Below are positions 1 through 5,054 of a stretch of 6,242 nucleotides of DNA, piece after piece. A model generated the notes under the pieces. It did not search any database. It worked only from the letters and a program-made list of their open reading frames with translations, and was not told the DNA's origin. This stretch comes from Muribaculaceae bacterium (lineage in GTDB: Bacteria > Bacteroidota > Bacteroidia > Bacteroidales > Muribaculaceae): NCBI GenBank assembly GCA_029059965.1, contig JAIDUY010000259.1, positions 1-6,242 of the forward strand, read 5' to 3'. Each line of letters begins with the position of its first letter. Within the stretch, counting starts at the first letter, position 1. A program made the translations under genes and the position numbers.

Positions 1-76
1 TGTGCTGTGCCAGGAGCGTGGCGATGCTGAGGCCGACGTATCCTGTGCCGGCAACTGCTACGTTGTAGGGTTCCAT
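1..76 (-). CDS. ugd: UDP-glucose 6-dehydrogenase, N-terminal fragment (cut by window edge)
   Basis: Only the first 25 codons are present. They read MEPYNVAVAGTGYVGLSIA and then TLLAQH. The pattern VAGTGYVGLS is the Rossmann-fold NAD-binding glycine motif (GxGxxG) at the start of nucleotide-sugar dehydrogenases, closest to the short E. coli Ugd type (ISGTGYVGLS). The family oxidises UDP-glucose to UDP-glucuronate in the cytoplasm, a precursor for acidic capsule polysaccharides, which fits its place behind upxY. I chose the ATG at 76 because it puts the glycine motif about where the family has it and because A/T-rich sequence precedes it. Two in-frame ATGs lie upstream at 115 and 118; the one at 118 overlaps the previous stop codon as ATGA and would add 14 residues. 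The class (nucleotide-sugar dehydrogenase) is fairly secure from the motif. The exact substrate cannot be fixed from 25 residues; UDP-ManNAc or UDP-GlcNAc dehydrogenase remains possible. Confidence 0.75.
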   Translation of the reverse strand, partial: MEPYNVAVAGTGYVGLSIATLLAQH

Positions 77-114
77 ATATGAACTTGTACTGTTTTCTTT
101 GTTGTGAGGTGCCA

Positions 115-696
115 TCATGCTGCTGACGGGATGGTGTCGAGAATGGCGAACGCCTTGACTGACAGCGCTACCGCCTGAAGAAGCGGATTGCATTCATTGC
201 AGCCGCTAATGTCATCGGTCGGGATGTCGAGCCATTCGGCAATGTCAGCCCAAAGGGCGAGCGAGGTTCCGCTCAGTGCCTTTACATCGACACCCGCAAG
301 GGCTTCCATGCCGAAAGGCAATCCGTAGCGTGCACGCTGACGCTCGACGGCCATAGCGAGTATGCTGTCGGCGGGAAGTGCCCGGGTCTGGAGAGCCTTG
401 ACGACCTCTCTGCCGACCGACGGCTCGGTGCTGTCCTGAAGCGCAGTGAGCATCAGCACGAAGCGTTCGTCATCGCAATCGGCAGAACTTAGCCTGCGCA
501 GACATTCGTCCACGCCTGCCGAATCGGCACTGAAGGCATCACTTCCGATTTCAAAGCATACGGCATCGATGACAGCACGGGCGTACATGCCCGCGCATAG
601 TTCCAAATCAGTAACTTCCGGATAATCAGCGATGCGCGCAAGATGCATGAGTTCGTCGAGTAGGCTGTTAATCCGGTCTGTCTGTTTTGCCGTCAT
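115..696 (-). CDS. Helical acidic protein in the UpxZ position (UpxZ-like candidate)
   Basis: This 193-residue protein shows no catalytic motif, signal peptide or membrane segment that I can recognise. It is acidic and appears almost entirely alpha-helical, starting with an amphipathic stretch (INSLLDELMHLARIADY, residues 9-25). A CxxC pair occurs at about 166-169 (GCNEC). It follows upxY directly with an ATGA overlap (start at 696, upxY stop TGA at 695-693), so the two are probably translationally coupled. In Bacteroides capsule loci the second gene is upxZ, a small helical protein that inhibits UpxY antiterminators made by other capsule loci and so keeps one locus expressed at a time. Position, cytoplasmic helical character and the spacing of the first helices fit that family, but I do not see a clear signature. 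From memory UpxZ proteins are nearer 160 residues, so a C-terminal extension of some tens of residues would be unusual. The gene call is firm; the UpxZ assignment rests mostly on context. Confidence 0.6.
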   Translation of the reverse strand: MTAKQTDRINSLLDELMHLARIADYPEVTDLELCAGMYARAVIDAVCFEIGSDAFSADSAGVDECLRRLSSADCDDERFVLMLTALQDSTEPSVGREVVKALQTRALPADSILAMAVERQRARYGLPFGMEALAGVDVKALSGTSLALWADIAEWLDIPTDDISGCNECNPLLQAVALSVKAFAILDTIPSAA

Positions 697-1226
697 ATCT
701 TTTCAAGCAGATCGGGATGGATAAAAGGTAAGGCTATCGAACAGATACCCTCGATTTCGACCACCACATGCAGGTTCTTGCGTATGCGCACCACGTGACC
801 CGTATAGCCGCTGAACGGACCGGCCGACACCCTGACGCTATCGCCGCGCCGGAAGTCCGTTTTATTGAAAATCTCGCAGCGTGAGCAGTCGTCGGCCGTC
901 AGCAGCCGCATAAGGTCTATCTCTCGCTGAGTGATAGTCTGTATGTCGCCGCCGTTCAGGTAGCGGTATATCCAGAATGGAGGCAGGCCGGGACGCGCCG
1001 ATGTCTGCGATTCGCGTTCGAGGCGAAGCGCCGTATCATGCGGTGCCTTGAAGAAAAGAAGCCTCGGAATGGCCGGACGCAGCGCCACATGGCCGTCGTC
1101 TGAACAAATCCTGCGCAAGGGCACGTAAACCTCGTCTACAAGCTCCTCAAGAGCAGCCTCCGATGCCGATTCCTTGCGTGTCCGCAGCGCGTACCAGTTA
1201 CTCGATTCCGTTTGGTTGTGTGTCAT
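693..1226 (-). CDS. upxY: NusG-family transcription antiterminator, UpxY type
   Basis: A 177-residue NusG paralogue. The N-terminal NGN domain covers about residues 9-110 and opens with the typical NWYALRTR strand (10-17), followed by EVYVPLRRI (32-40) and PAIPRLLFFKA (51-61), the counterpart of the 'P-x-x-P-x-Y-x-F' strand of NusG. A KOW motif lies near residues 125-152 (FRRGDSVRVSAGPFSGYTG), where NusG, RfaH and UpxY proteins carry their five-stranded C-terminal barrel. Proteins of this type bind elongating RNA polymerase and prevent early termination of one long polysaccharide operon. The gene is the first of a coupled cluster (ATGA overlap with the next gene) and sits behind a leader with several hairpins and an invertible promoter segment, exactly the UpxY setting of Bacteroides. 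It is not the housekeeping NusG, which is normally encoded beside secE and ribosomal protein genes. The start at 1226 gives a normal NGN start; no Shine-Dalgarno is seen at usual spacing. Confidence 0.9.
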   Translation of the reverse strand: MTHNQTESSNWYALRTRKESASEAALEELVDEVYVPLRRICSDDGHVALRPAIPRLLFFKAPHDTALRLERESQTSARPGLPPFWIYRYLNGGDIQTITQREIDLMRLLTADDCSRCEIFNKTDFRRGDSVRVSAGPFSGYTGHVVRIRKNLHVVVEIEGICSIALPFIHPDLLEKI

Positions 1227-1385
1227 AGTATGAGATACACTCTCTTCTCCCCCGCATCGGAACGATACCGGTGCGGAGCCACACGGACGCCCGTCTGCCT
1301 TATGGTTTCGGGTCTGTAACCTCTGCCTGTACAGGCGCTTGGCTACTGTCCGTCCCCTTGTCTGTGGGGATTAGAGGGAGTGCGA
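1227..1385 (-). promoter_or_regulatory. Untranslated leader of the upxY operon with several hairpins
   Basis: No gene is seen in this 159-nt stretch and no consensus -7 box faces upxY. In the direction of capsule transcription three structures follow one another: a hairpin at 1370-1353 (5-bp arms TCCCC/GGGGA, 8-nt loop), a 12-bp palindrome at 1336-1325 (GCCTGTACAGGC), and a longer hairpin at 1276-1252 with arms of 9 bp that contain one C-A mismatch on the transcribed strand. None is followed by a U-run, so they are not classical intrinsic terminators. UpxY-type proteins are known to act through the 5' leader of their own operon, so pause or Rho-dependent termination signals are expected here. 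That role is inference from context. Confidence 0.5.
1252..1276 (-). other. Stem-loop just upstream of upxY
   Basis: The arms CCGCATCGG (1252-1260) and CCGGTGCGG (1268-1276) pair over nine positions around a 7-nt loop. Read as plus-strand RNA the odd pair is a U-G wobble; read as the upxY transcript it is a C-A mismatch, leaving 5 + 3 good pairs. The stem ends 25 nt before the upxY start and is followed by GGGGGAGAAG rather than uridines. It may be a pause or leader-recognition structure, or it could influence upxY translation. Confidence 0.4.
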
Positions 1386-1405
1386 CTCTACATAAGAGAT
1401 GCATT
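1386..1405 (+). repeat. Left inverted repeat of the invertible segment
   Basis: The 20-bp repeat begins CTCTACATAAGAG and ends ATGCATT. It is the exact reverse complement of 1554-1573. Extending inward to 1408 adds one mismatch (1406 against 1553) and two matches. Inside it a short dyad, CTCT-ACATA-AGAG, gives arms around a 5-nt centre, as expected for a tyrosine recombinase crossover core with one protomer on each arm. Confidence 0.9.
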
Positions 1406-1513
1406 GCATAGATATATATGCGTCAATCAACAGCTTAGCGGTAAATACAATGAACTGTTCCATTTATTTTCGGGACGAAGCCACGAATGCTTGGATTGAT
1501 TATCCTGTCAAAA

Positions 1514-1546
1514 GTGCAGTTATGTCGGATTTTTTTGCTAATTTTG
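1514..1546 (+). promoter_or_regulatory. Promoter inside the invertible segment, currently pointing away from upxY
   Basis: TAATTTTG at 1539-1546 matches the Bacteroidota -7 consensus TAnnTTTG at every defined base and is followed by CGCC. The -33 part is weak: GTGC at 1514-1517 sits 21 nt upstream but only resembles TTTG. No equally good -7 box is present on the minus strand between 1227 and 1573. Transcription would start near 1552, inside the right repeat, and run rightward antisense to the recombinase gene. After inversion it would drive upxY with a leader of roughly 180 nt. Confidence 0.65.
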
Positions 1547-1553
1547 CGCCTGA

Positions 1554-1573
1554 AATGCATCTCTTATGTAGAG
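1554..1573 (-). repeat. Right inverted repeat of the invertible segment
   Basis: Exact reverse complement of 1386-1405. Here the internal dyad is longer than on the left: ATCTCT (1559-1564), centre TATGT (1565-1569), AGAGAT (1570-1575), a perfect 6-bp arm pair. It runs two bases outside the 20-bp repeat. The left site has GA at the equivalent outer positions, so the two sites differ in their outermost flank. Confidence 0.9.
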
Positions 1574-1602
1574 ATATTCCATGGTGGTGAATCACCCCTC
1601 CC

Positions 1603-2511
1603 CTACCCTTTATCAATCAGGCGCACTATTCGGCTGTTCACACGGTCGACTGCCGAGTCGCGCACCGATGCAAGGTAGATGCGGGTGGTCTTGACTGAAT
1701 CATGCCCGAGCCCCTCGCTTATCAGGCTCAACGGAACACTGCACTCACGTGCTATACTCGCCCATGAATGGCGGGCGACGTAGTATGTCAGCGGACATAT
1801 GGACAGCCGTCGCGAAAGCTCTCGCAACGACTTGTTGACAGCCGCCTGCACCGACAGATACTGCCTGCGCACATTACCCTCGGGGTTGGAGATTATGTCG
1901 AGGAGATACGGGCTGCCCGCCGGCGCGGCATAGCGTTCCATGATTCGCATTGCCGCCGGCTCGCAGCGCACGCACAGAGCCTGCCCCGTCTTCCGTCGCG
2001 AGTAAGTCAGCAGATTGCCGGTCAGGTCGCTGCGCTTCAGATTTGCCAGATCCACAAAGGCTATTCCCCGAAGATAGAATGCAAGCATGAACATATCGCG
2101 GGCAAAGCCCAGCCTGCCGTGCGCTTCGAGATTGGCAGAGGCGACAAGCCTCAGAATCCTCCTGCTCACCGCCCTCTTGACCGTGCGTGCCACGCCGGTA
2201 TATACATCGGCAAAGGGCTCTCCGGGCGCCATCAGATTCTTTCGCACAGCCTTGTTGCATATCGCTCTGAGCACACGCATGTAGAACGACACCGTGTTCG
2301 GCGTCAGTCCGCGGCCGAGCAGATAGCGCTGGTAGCGGTTTATGATATCGGAGTTTATATTGGTCAGGCGTATGTCCTTGCCGGAATTGAAACGGCGGAA
2401 CGACAGTTCTGCTGCGGTATATGTCTCGGCCGTACGCAGCTTGCCCCCGGAGGCAAGCGCTGCCACGCAGCTGTGGGTGAACGAAGAAAGGGTTACCGTG
2501 TTTTTTACCAT
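1603..2511 (-). CDS. Tyrosine-type site-specific recombinase (probable promoter invertase)
   Basis: A tyrosine recombinase of about 302 residues. Numbered from a TTG codon at 2529, the N-terminal SAM-like core-binding domain spans about 15-105 (RRFNSGKDIRLTNINSDIIN; YQRYLLGRGLTPNTVSFYMR) and the catalytic domain about 120-300. Catalytic residues are visible: Arg154 in FYLRGIAFVDLANLK, Lys180 in SRRKTGQ, Arg253 in YVARHSWAS, His276 in LGHDSVKTT and nucleophile Tyr285 in TTRIYLAS. Box II has Tyr250 where the textbook HxxR motif has His; YVARHSWA is common in Bacteroidales recombinases, so activity is still expected. I prefer the ATG at 2511 (MVKNTVTL) because the likely promoter -7 box overlaps the TTG at 2529 and A-rich sequence precedes the ATG. 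Its stop lies 30 bp from the right inverted repeat, so it most likely flips that segment. An integrase of a tRNA-borne island is the alternative. Confidence 0.9.
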   Translation of the reverse strand: MVKNTVTLSSFTHSCVAALASGGKLRTAETYTAAELSFRRFNSGKDIRLTNINSDIINRYQRYLLGRGLTPNTVSFYMRVLRAICNKAVRKNLMAPGEPFADVYTGVARTVKRAVSRRILRLVASANLEAHGRLGFARDMFMLAFYLRGIAFVDLANLKRSDLTGNLLTYSRRKTGQALCVRCEPAAMRIMERYAAPAGSPYLLDIISNPEGNVRRQYLSVQAAVNKSLRELSRRLSICPLTYYVARHSWASIARECSVPLSLISEGLGHDSVKTTRIYLASVRDSAVDRVNSRIVRLIDKG

Positions 2512-2526
2512 GACGTTTTTTTGGCG

Positions 2527-2557
2527 CAAAATAGCAAAAAAACGTCAACCCTATAAA
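2527..2557 (-). promoter_or_regulatory. Candidate promoter of the recombinase gene
   Basis: On the minus strand TTTA (2557-2554) is followed after 20 nt by TATTTTG (2533-2527). This is one base short of the full TAnnTTTG -7 consensus, and the -33 has one mismatch. Transcription would start only a few bases before the ATG at 2511, giving a very short leader, which argues against use of the TTG at 2529. The promoter lies immediately after the tRNA terminator hairpin. Confidence 0.4.
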
Positions 2558-2563
2558 CGACGA

Positions 2564-2581
2564 AACCGCCTTTCGGCGGTT
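2564..2581 (-). terminator. Terminator-like hairpin after tRNA-Leu
   Basis: Perfect 7-bp stem AACCGCC/GGCGGTT with a four-base loop that reads GAAA on the minus strand, a stable GNRA-type tetraloop. It begins 7 nt after the tRNA 3' end. The following tract (TCGTCGTTTATAG) has only scattered uridines, so termination may be partial, and some tRNA transcription could continue into the recombinase gene. Confidence 0.6.
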
Positions 2582-2588
2582 CCTGAAG

Positions 2589-2670
2589 TGCGCAAGATGG
2601 GACTCGAACCCATACGTCCGGAGACATTAGATCCTAAGTCTAACGCGGCTACCAATTACGCCACATGCGC
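2589..2670 (-). tRNA. tRNA-Leu (anticodon UAG)
   Basis: An 82-nt class II tRNA can be folded by hand. Acceptor arms are GCGCATG (2670-2664) and CTTGCGC (2596-2590) with discriminator A at 2589. The D-stem is GCG/CGC with the TTGGTAGC loop, the anticodon stem TTAGA/TCTAA holds the loop CTTAGGA, the variable arm is 13 nt, and the T-arm ATGGG/CCCAT encloses TTCGAGT. The anticodon is TAG (2636-2634), reading CUA and, by wobble, other CUN leucine codons. The long variable arm and the A discriminator support leucine. CCA is not encoded, which is usual for this phylum. The sixth acceptor pair is a T-T mismatch. Confidence 0.95.
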
Positions 2671-2681
2671 GGTTCGTGATG

Positions 2682-2713
2682 CAAAGATAAGCATTTTTTC
2701 GTGAATATACAAA
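2682..2713 (-). promoter_or_regulatory. Promoter of tRNA-Leu, full Bacteroidota consensus
   Basis: TTTG (2713-2710), a 20-nt spacer and TATCTTTG (2689-2682) match the -33 and -7 consensus at every defined base, as expected for a strong stable-RNA promoter. The -7 box ends 11 nt before the tRNA 5' end. The -33 TTTG shares three bases with the end of the upstream terminator's T-run. Confidence 0.8.
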
Positions 2714-2748
2714 AAAAGACGGTGCGGGTCTCGCGACAGGCACCGTCT
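2711..2748 (-). terminator. Intrinsic terminator of the mutAB operon
   Basis: Perfect 9-bp arms AGACGGTGC (2717-2725) and GCACCGTCT (2740-2748) with a 14-nt loop that can add a small inner GTC/GAC stem. On the minus strand the stem runs straight into seven thymines (2717-2711), the outermost of which can also pair in the stem. This is a standard Rho-independent terminator, placed about 150 nt after the mutB stop. Confidence 0.85.
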
Positions 2749-2894
2749 CTGGGGATGTGGATTCTCCCTGCGGTTGGGGAATGGGAGAATCCGGGGGGAA
2801 TGAATTTCTTGTTCGGCACCGTCCGTTGCCGTAACGGAACCGGGCAGGCAAGGGCTGCCGCGTTTTGCCACGGCGCCCCTGCTCTATTTCGGTG
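2749..2894 (-). other. Hairpin-rich 3' untranslated region of the mut operon
   Basis: No gene is seen between the mutB stop and the terminator. Several stems can be drawn: 10-bp perfect arms at 2759-2768 and 2783-2792 (GGATTCTCCC/GGGAGAATCC), a 6-bp stem at 2822-2827 with 2833-2838, and GGCAG/CTGCC at 2843-2847 with 2855-2859. A copy of GGCACCGTC at 2815-2823 repeats 2739-2747 of the terminator's right arm. Structures like these can protect an mRNA 3' end, but no specific role is shown. Confidence 0.45.
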
Positions 2895-5030
2895 TTATGC
2901 CTCGCCCTCGTTGAGGAGCTCGAGCATCTTGATGGCGGATACGGGGATGCGTGTGCCGGGGCCGAAAATGGCTGCCACGCCTGCCTTGTAGAGGAAGTCG
3001 TAGTCCTGTGCGGGAATCACACCGCCGGCGGTCACCATGATGTCCTCGCGGCCGAGCTTCTTGAGTTCTTCGATTACCTGAGGAATGAGGGTCTTGTGTC
3101 CTGCTGCCAGCGAGGATACGCCCAGGATGTGGACGTCGTTCTCAACAGCCTGACGGGCTGCTTCGGCGGGAGTCTGGAACAGGGGTCCCATGTCGACGTC
3201 GAAACCGCAGTCGGCATAGCCGGTGGCTACAACCTTGGCGCCGCGATCGTGACCGTCCTGGCCCATCTTGGCAATCATGATACGGGGCTGACGGCCTTCG
3301 CGCTTGGCGAATTCCTCGCACATCTGCTGTGCGCGCTTGAAGTCGGGGTCTTTAGCAGTTTCGGAAGAGTACACGCCTGAGATAGTTCTGATTACTGCTT
3401 TGTAACGGCCTACGACTTCTTCGCAGGCATCGGAGATTTCGCCGAGGGTGGCACGGTGGCCGGCAGCCTTGACGGCAAGGTCGAGGAGGTTGCCTTCGCC
3501 GGTACGGACGCATTCGGTGATGGCGGCCAGGTCGGCCTTCACCTGAGCCTCGTCGCGGTGAGCCTTGACGTCGTTGAGACGCTCAATCTGCTCGCGGCGC
3601 ACTTCGGTGTTGTCGATTTCGAGGATGTCGATGGGGTCCTCGTGGTCGAGGCGATATTTATTGATGCCGACGATGGTCTGACGGCCGGAGTCGATGCGGG
3701 CCTGGGTGCGTGCCGAAGCTTCCTCGATGCGGAGCTTGGGCAGACCGGTCTCGATAGCCTTGGCCATGCCGCCGAGCTTCTCGATTTCCTGGATGTGGGC
3801 CCATGCGCGGTGTGCGATTTCGTCGGTGAGGGCCTCGATGTAGTACGAGCCGCCCCAGGGGTCGATGGCACGGGTCACCTGAGTCTCCTCCTGGATGTAG
3901 ATCTGGGTATTGCGGGCAATACGTGCGGAGAAGTCGGTAGGCAGTGCGATAGCCTCGTCGAGGGCGTTGGTGTGGAGGCTCTGGGTGTGGCCCAGGGCGG
4001 CGCCCATGGCCTCGATGCAGGTACGGCCTACGTTGTTGAAGGGGTCCTGCTCGGTGAGCGACCAGCCGGAAGTCTGCGAGTGTGTACGCAGCGCAAGGCT
4101 CTTGGGATTCTTGGCTCCGAAGCTCTTGACAATCTTGGCCCAGAGCATACGGGCTGCACGCATCTTGGCAACTTCCATGAAGTAGTTCATGCCGATGGCC
4201 CAGAAGAAGGACAGACGTGGAGCGAAGGTGTCGATGTCCATACCGGCGTTAACGCCCGCACGGAGGTATTCGAGACCGTCGGCCAGGGTGTATGCCAGCT
4301 CGATGTCGCAGGTGGCGCCGGCTTCCTGCATGTGGTAGCCGGAGATGGAAATCGAGTTGAACTTGGGCATGTTCTGGCTGGTGTACTCGAAGATATCGGC
4401 GATGATACGCATCGAGAACTCGGGGGGATAGATATAGGTGTTGCGCACCATGAACTCCTTGAGAATGTCGTTCTGGATGGTACCTGCCATCTCTTCGAGC
4501 TTGGCACCCTGTTCGAGACCTGCATTGATGTAGAATGCAAGCACGGGCAGCACGGCGCCGTTCATGGTCATGGACACGGACATCTTGTTCAGGGGGATAC
4601 CGTCGAAGAGCACTTTCATGTCGTCGAGGGTGCAGATGCTCACACCTGCCTTGCCGACGTCGCCGACTACGCGTTCGTGGTCGGCATCGTAGCCGCGGTG
4701 TGTGGCGAGGTCGAATGCCACGGAGAGACCTTTCTGACCGGAAGCGAGGTTGCGGCGATAGAAGGCGTTACTTTCGGCGGCGGTGGAGAAGCCTGCATAC
4801 TGGCGGATGGTCCAGGGGCGCAGGGGATACATGGCGCTGTACGGGCCACGCAGGAAGGGAGGAATGCCGCTCATGTAGTTGAGGTGCTCGAGGCCCTCGA
4901 GGTCGGATGCGGTGTAGACGCTCTTGACCGGGATGAGTTCCGGGGTCAGCCAGTCCTCGCCGGCCGTCTGAGCGGGGCGGGGGCCGCAGCTCCCGGCGGT
5001 GATATCGATATTGCTAAAATCGGGTTTCAT
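2895..5030 (-). CDS. mutB: Methylmalonyl-CoA mutase large (catalytic) subunit
   Basis: Complete at 711 residues, normal for the large subunit (also called scpA; about 714-728 in E. coli and Propionibacterium). With adenosylcobalamin it interconverts succinyl-CoA and (R)-methylmalonyl-CoA by a radical carbon-skeleton rearrangement, a cytoplasmic step of propionate production from succinate in Bacteroidales. Residues 40 to about 540 form the substrate-binding TIM barrel: [20 protein letters not shown] (61-80) holds Tyr78, Arg196 lies in [13 protein letters not shown], and His233 in GYHMQEAG. These align with Tyr89, Arg207 and His244 of the Propionibacterium enzyme at a constant offset of 11. 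The C-terminal cobalamin domain (about 580-708) has the base-off motif DGHDRG (592-597) with cobalt-ligand His594, then GVSSLAAGH and TAGGVIP. All key residues are intact. It starts 24 nt after mutA, so the two are one operon; the ATG at 5030 gives the usual N-terminus. Confidence 0.97.
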   Translation of the reverse strand: MKPDFSNIDITAGSCGPRPAQTAGEDWLTPELIPVKSVYTASDLEGLEHLNYMSGIPPFLRGPYSAMYPLRPWTIRQYAGFSTAAESNAFYRRNLASGQKGLSVAFDLATHRGYDADHERVVGDVGKAGVSICTLDDMKVLFDGIPLNKMSVSMTMNGAVLPVLAFYINAGLEQGAKLEEMAGTIQNDILKEFMVRNTYIYPPEFSMRIIADIFEYTSQNMPKFNSISISGYHMQEAGATCDIELAYTLADGLEYLRAGVNAGMDIDTFAPRLSFFWAIGMNYFMEVAKMRAARMLWAKIVKSFGAKNPKSLALRTHSQTSGWSLTEQDPFNNVGRTCIEAMGAALGHTQSLHTNALDEAIALPTDFSARIARNTQIYIQEETQVTRAIDPWGGSYYIEALTDEIAHRAWAHIQEIEKLGGMAKAIETGLPKLRIEEASARTQARIDSGRQTIVGINKYRLDHEDPIDILEIDNTEVRREQIERLNDVKAHRDEAQVKADLAAITECVRTGEGNLLDLAVKAAGHRATLGEISDACEEVVGRYKAVIRTISGVYSSETAKDPDFKRAQQMCEEFAKREGRQPRIMIAKMGQDGHDRGAKVVATGYADCGFDVDMGPLFQTPAEAARQAVENDVHILGVSSLAAGHKTLIPQVIEELKKLGREDIMVTAGGVIPAQDYDFLYKAGVAAIFGPGTRIPVSAIKMLELLNEGEA

Positions 5031-5054
5031 AGTATGTATAGCTGGGAGTGCGTA

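Larger units (their letters stand above)
1386..1573. other. Putative invertible promoter segment (phase-variation switch) bounded by inverted repeats
   Basis: A 188-bp segment flanked by perfect 20-bp inverted repeats (22 of 23 matching when extended inward), with 148 bp between them. It lies between a tyrosine recombinase gene and upxY and holds a consensus Bacteroidota -7 box just inside the right repeat. Size, repeat length and placement match the invertible promoters of Bacteroides capsule loci. The interior is clearly more A/T-rich than the flanks and no convincing gene is present; the short reading frames across it have no recognisable content. In the orientation given, the -7 box points away from upxY, so this copy reads as OFF. 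Inversion maps position x to 2959-x and would place the box at 1413-1420 on the minus strand, facing upxY. Inversion itself is inferred, not shown by one sequence. Confidence 0.85.

Noticed and set aside
1465..1472. TATTTTCG on the plus strand as a second -7 box in the invertible segment
   Set aside because: One defined base is wrong and no -33 element is found about 20 nt upstream; TAATTTTG at 1539 is much better.
1509..1516. Minus-strand -7 box (CACTTTTG) that would make the switch ON
   Set aside because: The first T of TAnnTTTG is missing and no TTTG lies at the right distance upstream.
1386..1573. CRISPR array or insertion-sequence ends
   Set aside because: There are only two repeats, they are inverted, and no transposase gene lies between them.
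1586..1596. GGTG/CACC stem after the recombinase stop as a terminator
   Set aside because: Only four pairs and no U-run on either strand.
1399..1678. Two 63-residue plus-strand reading frames across the invertible segment and the recombinase 3' end
   Set aside because: They overlap each other in different frames, run through the inverted repeat or antisense to the recombinase gene, and show no protein-like pattern.
2512..2529. Recombinase start at the TTG codon 2529
   Set aside because: The likely promoter -7 box overlaps it, and an ATG with A-rich sequence before it follows six codons later.
2560..2590. Partial duplicate of the tRNA 3' end as an attachment site next to the recombinase
   Set aside because: The region holds only the terminator hairpin; no second copy of the T-arm or acceptor sequence was found in the window.
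1768..2704. Long open frames antisense to, or out of frame with, the recombinase gene, and one running through tRNA-Leu
   Set aside because: The recombinase frame carries all catalytic residues; the others are compositional shadows of it without motifs.
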